Notes: generated from the sequence alone by a model not told the origin. A stretch of DNA of 64,000 nucleotides from Sphingomonas sp. LM7 (GCF_002002925.1 NZ_CP019511.1:868001-932000); one strand, 5' to 3'; positions 1 to 9,222 are shown, numbered from the stretch's first letter. Made by a program: numbers and translations.

Positions 1-622
1 GCCGAGCCTCGGCCTTGTCGATCTTTGCGGCATAGGTGACGCCATCCTCGGGCTGTGCCGCCGCCGGATAGCAGCCGATATCCCGCAGCACCTCGACCAT
101 CAGCCGCGCCCCCATCTCGCTGAGCTCGCCACTGAGTTCGCCCGCGGTCTTTCCCCCTATCGGCGTCCGCCCCTCGAGCCGCACCGGGCCAGTATCGAGC
201 CCCGCCTCCATCTGCATGATCCCCACCCCGGTCTCGGCATCGCCGGCGAGGATCGCCCGCTGGATCGGCGCCGCACCCCGCCAGCGCGGCAGCAGCGAGC
301 CGTGGACGTTGAGGCAACCCAGCCGCGGCGCCGCAAGCACCGCAACCGGCAGGATCAGCCCGTAGGCCGCGACCACCGCTACGTCGGCCCCCAGCGCCGC
401 GAAAGCGACAACCGCGTCGGGCTCCTTGCGGAAGGAAAGCGGCGTTCGGACCTCGATCCCCAGCGCCTCGGCGCGTGCCTGGACGGGCGATGGCGCTACC
501 TTGCCCCGATTCCCGCGCCGGGGCGGCTGGCTATATGCCGCCACGACGTCATGACTCGCCGCGACCAACGCGTCGAGCACGGGGACGGCGAATTCGGGGG
601 TGCCCATGAAGATGATCCGCAT
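1..622 (-). CDS. fmt: Methionyl-tRNA formyltransferase, 3' end cut by window
   Basis: Reading the minus strand from the ATG at 622 gives a protein beginning [16 protein letters not shown], the characteristic start of Fmt. It continues through AAYGLILP and [20 protein letters not shown], which carries the folate-site Asn-His of the formyltransferase fold. The enzyme transfers a formyl group from 10-formyl-THF to Met-tRNAi for translation initiation. About 207 residues are present of a usual ~310, so the C-terminal tRNA-binding domain lies outside the window. It is divergent from recR, and its removing partner def lies 0.7 kb away. Identity is near certain from the motifs. Confidence 0.93.
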   Translation of the reverse strand, partial: MRIIFMGTPEFAVPVLDALVAASHDVVAAYSQPPRRGNRGKVAPSPVQARAEALGIEVRTPLSFRKEPDAVVAFAALGADVAVVAAYGLILPVAVLAAPRLGCLNVHGSLLPRWRGAAPIQRAILAGDAETGVGIMQMEAGLDTGPVRLEGRTPIGGKTAGELSGELSEMGARLMVEVLRDIGCYPAAAQPEDGVTYAAKIDKAEAR

Positions 623-676
623 AGTGTCCCTCTCGCCGCTTGGCAGGGCGCTAGGCAAGCCCCTATGTCTTCCTGC

Positions 677-1273
677 ATGGCATCCCCTGAAATCGAGGCA
701 CTGACTCAGGCGCTCTCCCGCCTTCCCGGGCTCGGCCCGCGTTCGGCGCGCCGCGCGGTGCTCCACTTGCTCAAGAAGCGCGAGACTGCGCTCGATCCGC
801 TGCTCGCGGCGCTCACTGCAGTCAGCCGCCGGCTCAGCACCTGCGGCATCTGCGGCAATGTCGACACCAGCGACCCCTGCGCGATCTGCGCCGATCCGCG
901 CCGCGATGCCCGCGCGCTCTGCGTGGTTGAGGAAGTCGCCGACCTCTGGGCACTCGATCGTTCGCGCCTCTTTCCCGGCAAGTTCCACGTCCTCGGCGGT
1001 CGCCTGTCGGCGCTCGAAGGCATCCGCCCCGAGGATCTGCGCGTCGACGGGCTCGTCCGCCGCGTCGCCGCCGGCGGGATCGACGAAGTCGTCCTCGCGA
1101 TGAATGCCACGCTCGACGGCCAGACCACCGCGCATTACCTCGCCGAGCGGCTCGAGAGCTACCCGATCCGCATCACCCAGCTCGCCCACGGCCTGCCCGT
1201 CGGCGGCGAGCTCGACTATCTCGACGAAGGCACGCTCGCCCAGGCGCTTCGCGCGCGCCGTCCGGTCGCGTAG
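677..1273 (+). CDS. recR: Recombination mediator protein RecR
   Basis: RecR works with RecFO to load RecA at gaps in DNA. The 198-residue product has the N-terminal helix-hairpin-helix ([13 protein letters not shown], residues 15-27), a four-cysteine zinc finger (C56, C59, C68, C71) and a Toprim domain starting at LCVVEE near residue 81. It ends with the [17 protein letters not shown] block typical of the family. The ATG at 677 gives the standard family length; another in-frame ATG at 665 would add four residues. The frame stays open upstream to 302, but only over the antisense of fmt. Confidence 0.94.
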   Translation: MASPEIEALTQALSRLPGLGPRSARRAVLHLLKKRETALDPLLAALTAVSRRLSTCGICGNVDTSDPCAICADPRRDARALCVVEEVADLWALDRSRLFPGKFHVLGGRLSALEGIRPEDLRVDGLVRRVAAGGIDEVVLAMNATLDGQTTAHYLAERLESYPIRITQLAHGLPVGGELDYLDEGTLAQALRARRPVA

Positions 1274-1318
1274 TTTCCGAGACTTGCGGCGGCGCGAACG
1301 GCGAATTAAATCAGCCTT

Positions 1319-1846
1319 ATGGCTCTCTTACCGATCGTCGAAGTACCGGACCCGCGCTTGCGCCTCATTTCCACGCCGGTGGAGACGGTGGACGATGAGG
1401 TGCGCGATCTTATCGCCGACATGTTCGACACAATGTACGATGCCCCCGGCATCGGCCTGGCCGCGATCCAGGTCGGCGTGCCCAAGCGCATCGTCGTCAT
1501 GGACCTGCAGGAGGAAGAGGACGAGGAGGGCAAGCCGATCCGCGCCCCGCGCGTCTTCATCAACCCCGAAATTCTCGATCCCGCCGAGGAGCAGTCGGTC
1601 TACACCGAAGGCTGCCTGTCGATTCCCGAGCAGTTCGCCGATGTCGAGCGCCCCGCGCGCTGCCGCGTGACCTGGCTCGACGAGCAGGGCGTCGCGCATG
1701 ACGAGCTCTTCGAGGGCCTGCTCGCCACCTGCATCCAGCACGAGATGGACCATCTCGAAGGGATCGTCTTCATCGACCATCTCTCTCGCCTCAAGCGCGA
1801 CATGATCCTCAAGAAGCTGACCAAGGCGCGTAAGGCCGCCGCGTAA
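1319..1846 (+). CDS. def: Peptide deformylase
   Basis: This metalloenzyme removes the N-formyl group from new proteins. All three family motifs are present: GIGLAAIQ (44-51), EGCLS (97-101, metal ligand C99) and QHEMDH (140-145, ligands H141 and H145, catalytic E142). The length of 175 residues is normal. It follows recR by 45 bases with no obvious strong ribosome-binding site (the upstream stretch is A/T-rich). An acidic insertion of Glu and Asp around residues 65-70 is a mild peculiarity. Function is secure from the motifs. Confidence 0.95.
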   Translation: MALLPIVEVPDPRLRLISTPVETVDDEVRDLIADMFDTMYDAPGIGLAAIQVGVPKRIVVMDLQEEEDEEGKPIRAPRVFINPEILDPAEEQSVYTEGCLSIPEQFADVERPARCRVTWLDEQGVAHDELFEGLLATCIQHEMDHLEGIVFIDHLSRLKRDMILKKLTKARKAAA

Positions 1847-1970
1847 GCGCTTCACCGGAGCACGGTGGAAGCTTCCTCTGCCGTCACGCACCACAGCGCC
1901 GCACGCCGACTATAGGGTTGCTCCAAGGCGCGCCGCCGAGTAAGTTCGCCTTCTGTTCCGGGAGGCAAGG

Positions 1971-3368
1971 TTGGACACGCTCGCACTTATCCTGATCGTC
2001 GTCGTGCTGATTGCCGGCCTCGGCCTCGGTTGGTTTCTCGGCACCCGCGGTGTCGCCGAGGCACGCGCCGAGCGCGATCGCCGCGAATCTGACTTCAAGG
2101 CGGCAATCTCCGATCTCGTCCTCGCCGAGGAACGCGCCGGCCAGCTGCCCGCGCTCCGCGACGAGAACGCCACGTTGCGCGACGAACGCGACGAAGCCCG
2201 CCTCCAGCTCACCGAACTCCGCGCCAAGGCCGAAGCTTTCGAAGAGCGCCTCGACGAGTTCAAGGGCGCGCGAGAGGCGATGGCGGGCCAGTTCCGCGAA
2301 CTCGCCACCACGATGCTTGGCGAAACCCAAAAGGCCTTCCTCGAACGTGCAGAGGCCCGCTTCAAGCAATCGGAGGACGTCGCCGGGCAGAACCTCAAAT
2401 CGATGCTCCAGCCCGTCAGCGATCGCCTCCAGCGTTATGAGGAAGGCGTCGCCAAGGTTGAGGCCGAGCGCCGCGACGCGTTCGGCGAGCTCAAGGGCCA
2501 GATCGAGCAGATGCGGATCGGCCAGGAAAAGGTCAGCACCGAAGCCGCCAAGCTGGTCAATTCGCTGCGCAACGCCCCCAAGTCGCGTGGTCGCTGGGGC
2601 GAGCAGCAGCTCAAGAACGTGCTCGAGACCTGTGGACTCTCCGAACACACCGATTTCCAGACCGAAGTGAACGCCGCAGGCGAGGAGGGGGGACGCCTGC
2701 GTCCCGATGCGATCGTCCGGGTGCCGGGCGGTCGCGCGCTGGTGATCGACGCCAAGGTGTCGCTCAATGCCTATCAGGACGCATTCGGCGCGGTCGATGA
2801 TATCGAGCGCTTCGCCGGGCTCAAGGCGCATGCCGATTCGATGCGCGCGCACATCAATGGCCTGGGCAACAAGGCCTATTGGAGCCAGTTCGAGGATGCG
2901 CCGGACTATGTGATCATGTTCGTCCCCGGCGAGCATTTCCTCTCCGCCGCGCTCGAACATGATCCGACGCTCTGGGACTTCGCGTTCGACAAACGGGTTC
3001 TGCTTTCCACTCCGACCAATCTCATCGCGATCGCGCGCACGGTCGCGGCGGTATGGCGTCAGGAAAAGCTCGCCAAGGAGGCGCGGCAAATCGGCGAGCT
3101 CGGCAAGGAGTTGTACGACCGGCTTGCGGTCGCCTCTCAACATCTTCGCGTTGTAGGGTCAGGGCTCTCCAGCGCGGTCAACAACTACAACAAATTTGTT
3201 GGGAGCTTTGAGCGTAACGTGTTGAGTACTGGAAGAAAATTTAAAGACCTAAACATCGAAACGGGCTCTAGGGAGATTGAGTCCACGCAAGAGATCGAAG
3301 CCTTGGCGAGATATGGTTCCGTCGAGGCGCTGCCTGCGAGCGACGAACGGAGCGAGAACATCGATTGA
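1971..3368 (+). CDS. rmuC: DNA recombination protein RmuC
   Basis: RmuC limits recombination between inverted repeats; it has a nuclease-like fold. The 465-residue product has an N-terminal membrane anchor (residues 3-24), a long Glu/Arg/Ala-rich coiled coil to about residue 200, and the conserved RmuC core with SRGRWGEQQL, LVIDAKVSL and VPGEHFLSAAL. The start is TTG at 1971, supported by a GGGAGG-type ribosome-binding site eight bases upstream. The last 60 or so codons are visibly less GC-rich than the body, which may mark a diverged C-terminal tail. Family assignment is firm; the biochemical role is less well known. Confidence 0.92.
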   Translation: MDTLALILIVVVLIAGLGLGWFLGTRGVAEARAERDRRESDFKAAISDLVLAEERAGQLPALRDENATLRDERDEARLQLTELRAKAEAFEERLDEFKGAREAMAGQFRELATTMLGETQKAFLERAEARFKQSEDVAGQNLKSMLQPVSDRLQRYEEGVAKVEAERRDAFGELKGQIEQMRIGQEKVSTEAAKLVNSLRNAPKSRGRWGEQQLKNVLETCGLSEHTDFQTEVNAAGEEGGRLRPDAIVRVPGGRALVIDAKVSLNAYQDAFGAVDDIERFAGLKAHADSMRAHINGLGNKAYWSQFEDAPDYVIMFVPGEHFLSAALEHDPTLWDFAFDKRVLLSTPTNLIAIARTVAAVWRQEKLAKEARQIGELGKELYDRLAVASQHLRVVGSGLSSAVNNYNKFVGSFERNVLSTGRKFKDLNIETGSREIESTQEIEALARYGSVEALPASDERSENID

Positions 3369-3452
3369 CTGCGGCTCGCGGAGGAGTACCCTTGGTTTGT
3401 CGGCAGTTCTTTCATCGCCGATGGTTAGCTCGGCAATTGCCCTTCTCGGTAG

Positions 3453-3461
3453 TGTTACAAT
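3453..3461 (+). promoter_or_regulatory. Extended -10 promoter candidate
   Basis: The element TGTTACAAT matches the extended -10 consensus TGnTATAAT in eight of nine positions. There is no good -35 box 17-18 bases upstream. It would start a transcript near 3468 that runs to the terminator at 3689-3726. Confidence 0.4.
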
Positions 3462-3568
3462 TAGCGTTCGCCCAGCCCAAAACCGGCCGGGGCTTCGTTT
3501 GATCGAAGAATGCTTGTCTCTACCTTGCGGTCGCAGTCTCCGGGCCTGATCGACTACGGAGAACGATC

Positions 3569-3754
3569 ATGGACAGGTTGTTATACAACCTGCACCAAGA
3601 TTGCGATCAGCGGTGGCATATCGGCGGGTTCACACCCGACGGCCAGCCGGTGTTCGAGATCGATCGCTCTTGGGAAGATCGTAGGGACGCCCAGAAGGCG
3701 CTCAATCGCCTTCTGGGTTTGTCTTTTACTAGTTCCCAAGCGACCGCGGTGTAG
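3569..3754 (+). CDS. Small hypothetical protein, 61 residues
   Basis: I do not recognise this protein. The ATG at 3569 follows a GGAGAA ribosome-binding site at a good distance. The product is charged and aromatic (MDRLLYNLHQDC at the N-terminus, GGFTPDGQPVFEID in the middle) and has no signal or membrane segment. A perfect intrinsic terminator (3689-3726) lies inside its 3' part, so most transcripts may end before the stop codon at 3754. Either the reading frame is chance sequence in a small RNA, or it is a real peptide gene whose end doubles as a terminator. Coding is therefore only moderately likely. Confidence 0.4.
   Translation: MDRLLYNLHQDCDQRWHIGGFTPDGQPVFEIDRSWEDRRDAQKALNRLLGLSFTSSQATAV
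3689..3726 (+). terminator. Intrinsic terminator
   Basis: An 11-bp perfect stem (CCCAGAAGGCG at 3689-3699, CGCCTTCTGGG at 3706-3716) with a six-base loop is followed by TTTGTCTTTT. This is a textbook Rho-independent terminator on the plus strand. It lies within the small reading frame 3569-3754. Confidence 0.8.
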
Positions 3755-3756
3755 GC

Positions 3757-3783
3757 GGTGCGGGCGACTTTGTCGTCCGCACC
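3757..3783. terminator. Hairpin between convergent genes
   Basis: Twelve-base arms (3757-3768 and 3772-3783) pair with one G-T wobble around a TTT loop. The hairpin sits exactly between the stop of the small plus-strand frame (3754) and the stop of the minus-strand META gene (3786). It lacks a clear T-run, so a terminator role in either direction is inferred from position. Confidence 0.4.
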
Positions 3784-3785
3784 AT

Positions 3786-4487
3786 CTACAGGCGCCTCTC
3801 GGGCGCCAGCACCAGCCTTGTGCGATGCGCGCCGGTCAGCACCAGCTTTCCGTTGCGGTTGCGGCTGACGCTGAGCGGCTCTCCGAGGATGCGTAGCACG
3901 CTGCTCTCCTGAACATTCTGCATGCGCTGGGCGCACGCCATTTTCGTTGAAGCCAGCCGGCCGGCGGTGAGCCGCCCGCGCTCGAAGCGGAAGCTGCCGT
4001 TGAAATTGTTGCAACTGGCATTGCCGCTGATCCGGGCGCCGTTGAACGTCACCCGCGGGTTGGTGCGCGGCGCGACCAGCCGGCCATTGATCGATTCGAT
4101 CCGCCAATCGCCTTCGAGCAAAGAGGTCTGCTCCGGCGTTTCGGAAAGCACCTCGCCGCCGCAGCCGCGCAGCGTGCGCCCGCGCAGGGTGACTGTGACG
4201 GTATCATGGAAGGTGCGGTCGCTCATCCCGTCGCTGCATTCGACATGGGTGATGTCTACGGTCATACCGCGCGCCTGGTAGCGCTCGCCATTGAACCCGA
4301 CGATCGGCCGCGGCTTGGCGACGCGCACCACACGGCCGCCGGCAGGCTCATAGCGGATCGTGCTGCCGTCGATGGTCAGCGACCAGAACGGCTCGGTGCC
4401 CAGCGCGCGATAGGGCGCGGCGTTCGACTGGGCGTAGGCGGGCAGGGCGATCAGCACCAAGGCGCCGGCAGCAGCAAGCTTGATCAA
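3786..4487 (-). CDS. Secreted META (HslJ-like) domain protein
   Basis: The 233-residue product starts with a signal peptide ending in PAYA|QS near residue 20, so it is probably periplasmic. Residues ~25-115 resemble the COG3650-type domain that often precedes META (GTEPFWSLTI, MTVDITHVECSDGMSDRT). Residues ~120-230 form a META domain with the typical W-x-I-x-x-ING, SGNASCNNFNGSF and STKMAC motifs. META proteins include E. coli HslJ, linked to heat and novobiocin tolerance; the biochemical role is unknown. The leader (4508-4538) has two small GC hairpins. It is separated from the TrmH gene by an AT-rich gap. Confidence 0.85.
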   Translation of the reverse strand: MIKLAAAGALVLIALPAYAQSNAAPYRALGTEPFWSLTIDGSTIRYEPAGGRVVRVAKPRPIVGFNGERYQARGMTVDITHVECSDGMSDRTFHDTVTVTLRGRTLRGCGGEVLSETPEQTSLLEGDWRIESINGRLVAPRTNPRVTFNGARISGNASCNNFNGSFRFERGRLTAGRLASTKMACAQRMQNVQESSVLRILGEPLSVSRNRNGKLVLTGAHRTRLVLAPERRL

Positions 4488-4599
4488 GATAGGTCTCCTT
4501 CGTCTCGGGCGGTATGCCGCCGCGCGGCTGAACCGCGCATGGCCGTAACGATCGGCTGCCGTTCAGGATGCTGGCAATGTAGGATTTGCTGTGCCAGCC

Positions 4600-4704
4600 T
4601 TGGGTTCAGCTCTTTGAAAATGTCCGGCACAGAACTGCATTTCGGCAAAACAATCTTACAACAAGCTATAATTAAATTGCCGATTCACCGTATAAACCGT
4701 GAAA
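4600..4704. other. AT-rich intergenic stretch with palindrome
   Basis: This is the most A/T-rich patch nearby. It contains an exact TATAAT at 4667-4672 on the plus strand without a recognisable -35 box. An imperfect palindrome with TTCAC/GTGAA arms (4684-4703) lies immediately beyond the stop of the TrmH gene. It probably carries the promoter of the META gene or the end of the TrmH transcript, but nothing decides this. Confidence 0.3.
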
Positions 4705-5508
4705 TTAGCCACCGCGAATCCTACTCAGCACTTCATACGCCATCACCGCCGTCGCCACTGCCGCGTTGAGGCTGTCGGCCTTGCCGAGCATCGGAATCTT
4801 GACCAGGAGATCGCATTCCGCGGCCATGAAATCGGGCATGCCCTGCGCCTCGTTGCCGGTGAGCAGGAAGGTCGGCGCGGTGTAGGGCGGGGCCTTGTAA
4901 TCATGTTCGGTGTCGAGGCTTAGTCCGACCAGTTGTCCGGGACCGGCGCGCAGCCACGCAACGAACTCGGCCCAGCTCGCTTTGGCGACGGGAACGGTGA
5001 ACAACGCCCCCATGCTTGCGCGGACGGCCTCGACCGAGAACGGATCGACGCACTCATCGATCAGGATCAGCCCGCCCGCGCCGACTGCGTCGCCGGTACG
5101 CAGGATCGTGCCGAGATTGCCCGGATCGCGCAGCCGTTCCGCGACCAGCCAGATCGGTGCGGTGCTGCGGTCGAGATCGGCCAGCGTCAGTGCGAAATCG
5201 GGATAGACGCCGACCACCGCGCCGGGATTGTCCTTGCCCGATAGCTTGGAAAGGATGTCGGCATTGGTCTCGATCGCCTCGCCGCCGGCGCCCTCGGTGG
5301 CATCGACCAGTGCCCGGACCAGCGGATGCCCCGCCATCTCCCTCGCGAAGAACAGATATTCCGGCAGCCTCCCGGCTTCGCGTGCCTCGGTGAGGATGCG
5401 CAGCCCCTCGGCAAGGAACAGTCCTTCCTCGCGGCGATGCTTCTTGTCGCGCAGGTTGCGGACGCGCTTGATCAGCGGATTGGAAAAGGCAGTTATCTCG
5501 CGGGGCAT
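4705..5508 (-). CDS. TrmH/SpoU-family RNA 2'-O-methyltransferase
   Basis: The 267-residue protein is a SPOUT methyltransferase using SAM to methylate a ribose in rRNA or tRNA. All three SpoU motifs are visible: RDPGNLGTILRTGDAVGAGG (127-146), LTGNEAQGMP (216-225) and the knot segment KIPMLGKADSLNAAVATAV (237-255). The N-terminal ~90 residues match the SpoU substrate-binding domain (NPLIKRVRNLRDKKHRREEGLF). The exact RNA target cannot be told from sequence. It stands alone, with a small repeat upstream. Confidence 0.9.
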   Translation of the reverse strand: MPREITAFSNPLIKRVRNLRDKKHRREEGLFLAEGLRILTEAREAGRLPEYLFFAREMAGHPLVRALVDATEGAGGEAIETNADILSKLSGKDNPGAVVGVYPDFALTLADLDRSTAPIWLVAERLRDPGNLGTILRTGDAVGAGGLILIDECVDPFSVEAVRASMGALFTVPVAKASWAEFVAWLRAGPGQLVGLSLDTEHDYKAPPYTAPTFLLTGNEAQGMPDFMAAECDLLVKIPMLGKADSLNAAVATAVMAYEVLSRIRGG

Positions 5509-5523
5509 GGCAGGCCTTTAACC

Positions 5524-5555
5524 CGTTCGCCCCGAGCTTGTCGAAGGGCCGTTCT
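5524..5555. repeat. Short dispersed repeat, CGAGCTTGTCGAAGGG type
   Basis: The core GCCCCGAGCTTGTCGAAGGGC has GCCC/GGGC ends that can pair. This sequence type is, from general knowledge, scattered between genes in sphingomonad genomes. Only one copy is seen here, so the repeat status is recalled and not shown by this window. Confidence 0.4.
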
Positions 5556-5591
5556 TGATCGGTGGATCCGTTCGATGAAGACGAACGATGG

Positions 5592-5864
5592 CTATTCCTC
5601 GCCGAAGCGTGCCTCGACCAGTTCGGCGAGCGCCTGCACCGCGGCATCGGCGCCTTCGCCCTCAGCGCTGATCGTGATCGAATCGCCCTTGGCAGCGCCA
5701 AGCATCATCAGGTCGAGGATCGACGTGCCTGATGCACTGGCGCCGTCCTTCTCCACGGTCAGCTCGACCGGCTGGCCGGTGGCGAGCGTGACGAAGGCCA
5801 TGCTGGCGCGCGCGTGCAGGCCGCGGCGATTCTCGATCCTCACGGTGCGCGTCGTCCGGCTCAC
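5592..5864 (-). CDS. Phosphocarrier protein HPr
   Basis: HPr of the phosphotransferase chain, 90 residues. The active-site histidine lies in RRGLHARAS (H17) and the regulatory serine, the target of HPr kinase, is in GTSILDLMML (S48). The GTG start overlaps the EIIA stop as GTGA, so translation is coupled. No sugar permease (EIIB/EIIC) is nearby, which fits the alphaproteobacterial regulatory PTS where HPr passes phosphate to EIIA proteins and does not transport sugar. It is the last gene of the chvI operon. Symbol ptsH or ptsO is not settled by sequence alone. Confidence 0.92.
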   Translation of the reverse strand: MSRTTRTVRIENRRGLHARASMAFVTLATGQPVELTVEKDGASASGTSILDLMMLGAAKGDSITISAEGEGADAAVQALAELVEARFGEE

Positions 5865-6268
5865 GCGGCGGCTTCTCCCAGGACTTCGGATGCGACAGTG
5901 ATGTATTTCCGCCCGGCATCACGCGCGGCGGCAACGGCCTCGGTCACCTTCATCGTCTTGCGTGCGCTTCCCAGCCGGATCAGCATCGGCAGGTTGATGC
6001 CCGCGATCACTTCGATCCGACCGGCTTCCATCAGCGAAATGGCGAGGTTGGACGGTGTGCCTCCGAAAAGGTCGCTGAGCACGATGACGCCGCGTCCTTC
6101 ATCGACGCGCGCAATCGCCGCGGCGATGTCCGCGCGGCGGGCTTCCATGTCGTCGTCGGGGCCGATGGAGATCGGTTCGATCCGCTCCTGCTGGCCCACT
6201 ACATGTTCCATCGCGACCACGAACTCTTCAGCGAGCCGCCCATGGGTCACGAGCACCAAACCAATCAT
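5861..6268 (-). CDS. PTS EIIA, mannose (ManX) type
   Basis: The 135-residue protein has the EIIA-Man fold signature MIGLVLVTHG with the phosphorylated histidine at H9, followed by LSDLFGGTPSN. It accepts phosphate from HPr. Without EIIB or EIIC partners here it is probably regulatory, as in other alphaproteobacteria where this gene sits beside hprK and hpr. It starts one base after the rapZ stop and overlaps HPr by four bases. Confidence 0.92.
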   Translation of the reverse strand: MIGLVLVTHGRLAEEFVVAMEHVVGQQERIEPISIGPDDDMEARRADIAAAIARVDEGRGVIVLSDLFGGTPSNLAISLMEAGRIEVIAGINLPMLIRLGSARKTMKVTEAVAAARDAGRKYITVASEVLGEAAA

Positions 6269-6269
6269 C

Positions 6270-7208
6270 TCAAACTCCGCCCCCTGCTATGGTCACCGGG
6301 GCCCCCTCCAGCGAGTCCTGCGGCGCGGTCTGTAAATCGCGGTGGGTCACCGTGGGCGAAAATCCCTCTTCACGCAACCGCCGCGCCATCCGTTCGGCGA
6401 CGTGGACCGAGCGATGGCGGCCCCCCGTACACCCGAATGCGGCGGTAACATATGCCTTTCCTTCAGCCTGATAGCGGGGCAGCAGCAGGAGCAGCAGCGC
6501 CTCGATCTGCGCCATCGCCTGTCCATAAGCGGGATCGTCGGCGACATAGGCCGAAACGTCCGCATCCTTGCCAGTACCGGGACGAAGCGCGTCTACCCAA
6601 TGCGGGTTACGCAGAAAGCGCATGTCGAACACCAGATCGGCGTCGCGCGGCAGTCCGCGTGCAAAGCCGAACGACGTGATCGTCAGTACGGTCCGTCCCA
6701 TGCTGTCGTCCGCGAAGGTCGCGCGAATCTGCTGCTGGAGTTCGTTGGACGACAAATTGGTCGTGTCGATCAGCCGGTTCGACCAGCGCCGCAGCGGCAT
6801 CAGCAGCTCGCGCTCGCGGGCGATGCCGTCGCTCGCCGGGCGGTCCTGCGCCAGCGGGTGGCGCCGCCGTGTCTCCGAATAGCGCCGCTCGAGTTCGGAC
6901 TCGGCGCATTCGAGGAACAGCGTGCCGACATGATGGCCGTCCTGCTCGCTCAGCTTCTTGACGCGTTGGACGATGCTTTCGGCATCGAACCCGCGAGTCT
7001 GGGTGCCGATGCCCAGTGCGAGCGGCCGGTCGTCGTCGCCGTCGGCGCCTTCGCCGGGCGGAGTGTCGAGCAGCCGGTGGAGCAGGAGCAGCGGCAGATT
7101 GTCGACGGTCTCCCAGCCGAGATCCTCCAGCGTCCGCAGCACCGTCGATTTGCCCCCGCCCGACATGCCGGTGACCAGCAATATCTGTTTGGGTTGTCGC
7201 CGGTTCAC
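6270..7208 (-). CDS. rapZ: RapZ-family nucleotide-binding protein
   Basis: The 312-residue protein has Walker A GMSGGGKST (residues 14-22), DNLPLLLL near residue 38, and the C-terminal block AAFGCTGGRHRSVHVAE typical of RapZ/YvcJ. In enterobacteria RapZ binds the GlmZ/GlmY small RNAs to control amino-sugar synthesis; whether that holds in alphaproteobacteria is unknown. The GTG start at 7208 overlaps the hprK stop in GTGA, giving translational coupling. A longer open frame upstream overlaps hprK and is not used. Confidence 0.92.
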   Translation of the reverse strand: MNRRQPKQILLVTGMSGGGKSTVLRTLEDLGWETVDNLPLLLLHRLLDTPPGEGADGDDDRPLALGIGTQTRGFDAESIVQRVKKLSEQDGHHVGTLFLECAESELERRYSETRRRHPLAQDRPASDGIARERELLMPLRRWSNRLIDTTNLSSNELQQQIRATFADDSMGRTVLTITSFGFARGLPRDADLVFDMRFLRNPHWVDALRPGTGKDADVSAYVADDPAYGQAMAQIEALLLLLLPRYQAEGKAYVTAAFGCTGGRHRSVHVAERMARRLREEGFSPTVTHRDLQTAPQDSLEGAPVTIAGGGV

Positions 7209-7648
7209 CGGGCCGCCTGCTTCAGCGCCAGCTCCACTTTGATCGGCGCCGAAGGTTCGAGCGCAGCAAGCGCGAGCACCGGCACGTTGATGCCAGCAAT
7301 GCGCCGCGTCCGCTGATCTTCGGGGAAGCGAGGCGGGGTATCCAGGATCACGATCAGCAGTTCCACGGGAACACGCTCCACGTTGGGCATCTCGACAATG
7401 CCCAGACCGCGCACTTCGATCCGCCCGGCGAGGTTCGCGGGCGCGCAGGCGATCAATCCGCCGTCCTGCCGCTGGCAGATCACTTGGCCGTCGGACACCA
7501 GTGCCGCGCCGCGATCGATCAGCCGGAGCGCGAGGTCGGATTTGCCTTCGCCTGAACGCCCTTCGATCAGCACGCCGCGCCCGCCGATCGCGACGCATGC
7601 GCCATGCACCGTCTCGGAAGAGACTTCGGGAAGCCGGGGCTCAGGCAT
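7205..7648 (-). CDS. hprK: HPr kinase/phosphorylase, short form
   Basis: The 147-residue protein is the catalytic C-terminal half of HPr(Ser) kinase and lacks the N-terminal domain of Firmicute enzymes, as is usual in alphaproteobacteria. It shows VHGACVAI (H15), Walker A GRSGEGKSD (30-38) and the IAGINVPVLAL segment. Its substrate is the serine of the HPr encoded at the operon end. The start ATG shares one base with the chvG stop codon. Confidence 0.9.
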   Translation of the reverse strand: MPEPRLPEVSSETVHGACVAIGGRGVLIEGRSGEGKSDLALRLIDRGAALVSDGQVICQRQDGGLIACAPANLAGRIEVRGLGIVEMPNVERVPVELLIVILDTPPRFPEDQRTRRIAGINVPVLALAALEPSAPIKVELALKQAAR

Positions 7649-9222
7649 CAGTCGCGCTCCGCCAGAGGCAGCCGCACCACGAACCGTGCTCCGCTCACTC
7701 GATCTTCTCGCGTTTCCACTGAAATGCTCCCCTGATGGCCTTCGACGATGGTGCGTGCGATGGCAAGGCCTAGCCCCGAATGCTGACCAAAGGCTTCACT
7801 TTCGGGACGCACCGAATGGAATCGACGGAAGATCGCCTCACGCGCCTCGTCGGGCACACCGGGTCCCTCATCCTCGACGCGCACAATCAGCATCTCGCCA
7901 TCGCTCGCGGCGGAAACCGTGATCAGCCCGCCTTTCGGCGAAAAGGAAACCGCATTCTCGATCAAATTCTCGAACACCCGTTCCAGCCGCGCGCCTTCGC
8001 CCAGCACCTCGAGCAGGTCGCCGGGGCGACGATCGAAGAGGATGCGGATCCCGTTAGGGAGTCCGCGCGTCGCACGCTGATCGAGAAGCGCTGCGATCAT
8101 TGCGCCGACATCGACTGGCTCGAACGTGGCACGGCTGAGCTGGGCATCGAGGCGGGAGGCATCAGAGATATCGGTGATCAGTCGGTCGAGCCGGTGGACG
8201 TCGTCGCGGACGATCGCCAGCAATTGCTCCTGCAACGCGGGGTCCTTGACCTTCGAAAGACCTTCCACGGCAGAGCGGAGCGAGGCGAGGGGGTTCTTCA
8301 GTTCGTGCGTCACGTCGGCCGCGAAGCTTTCCGTGGCGTCGATCCGCGCGCGCAACGCCTGGCTCATGTCGGAGAGCGCGCGTGCCAGCATGCCGATCTC
8401 ATCGCTGCGCTCCGGCAGGCGCGGCACCACGACTTCACGCGCTCGCCCCAAACGTACGCGTACCGCTGCCCGCGCTAGGCGGCGCAACGGCCGCACGATC
8501 GTCCGTGCTAGGAACAGAGAGAGCAGGATCGACAGCAATGACACGATCGCCAGCACCACGCTAAGCCGGAAGCGCTCGGAACGCACGGTCTGGGTGATGT
8601 CGCGGGCATTGACCGTCGTCATCACCACCCCGAGCTGGGTGATCGGCGCCGCCGCAGTGATCACCGGGGTGCGATCGGGTGCTCGCCACACCGTCGCGGG
8701 CGTGCCGTGGGTCGCGCGCGCGACGCTGACATCGGGCCAGTCGAGCCCGCGATCGCGCCTGCGTTCGCGGTACAGCGGCGCGCGGTCTGCGCCCGCTACC
8801 GTATCGATGACCGCGTCGAGGAAGCGCGCAGTCGACTGGTTGAACGGATCCTTGTCCGGATCGCGCAGCACGAGATTGCGCAGGCCAAGTTCATGGCTGT
8901 CGGTGATCAGTACACCGTCTTCGTCGTATAGCCGGATCCGCGTGCCGGTGTCGCGCGCCAAGCTGAGCACCAGCAGGTCGCGCCGCTCTGGCGTCGCCGA
9001 GGCGACGGCTTGGGCGATCAGCCGAACCTCGCCGCGTGCCTGCGCGATTCGACTGTCGACGATCCGGCTGCGGTAGGAATCGAGATAGAAGAAGCCGCTG
9101 CCGAGCAGCGCCAGCGCGAAGATATTGACCGCCAGAATCCGCGGCGTCAGGCTGACGCGATTCGACCATTTGAGCGCAAGGTCGCGCTCGCTATTCGTCC
9201 GAGAAGCGATAACCGGCGCCAT
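7648..9222 (-). CDS. chvG: Sensor histidine kinase, ChvG type
   Basis: A membrane kinase of about 524 residues. It has a first membrane segment near residues 27-48, a long periplasmic sensor loop, a second membrane segment near 218-240 and a HAMP domain. The H-box is [16 protein letters not shown], the N-box [14 protein letters not shown], and the G-boxes EDEGPGVP and [16 protein letters not shown]. In relatives ChvG/ExoS senses acid or host conditions and phosphorylates ChvI. I chose the ATG at 9222, which overlaps chvI by 32 bases; starts further upstream are possible but lie deeper in chvI. Gene order with hprK and PTS genes supports the name. Confidence 0.9.
   Translation of the reverse strand: MAPVIASRTNSERDLALKWSNRVSLTPRILAVNIFALALLGSGFFYLDSYRSRIVDSRIAQARGEVRLIAQAVASATPERRDLLVLSLARDTGTRIRLYDEDGVLITDSHELGLRNLVLRDPDKDPFNQSTARFLDAVIDTVAGADRAPLYRERRRDRGLDWPDVSVARATHGTPATVWRAPDRTPVITAAAPITQLGVVMTTVNARDITQTVRSERFRLSVVLAIVSLLSILLSLFLARTIVRPLRRLARAAVRVRLGRAREVVVPRLPERSDEIGMLARALSDMSQALRARIDATESFAADVTHELKNPLASLRSAVEGLSKVKDPALQEQLLAIVRDDVHRLDRLITDISDASRLDAQLSRATFEPVDVGAMIAALLDQRATRGLPNGIRILFDRRPGDLLEVLGEGARLERVFENLIENAVSFSPKGGLITVSAASDGEMLIVRVEDEGPGVPDEAREAIFRRFHSVRPESEAFGQHSGLGLAIARTIVEGHQGSISVETREDRVSGARFVVRLPLAERD

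Noticed and set aside
302..676. Long open frame running into recR from upstream
   Set aside because: It covers the antisense of fmt and its codons make no family match; RecR itself begins at 677.
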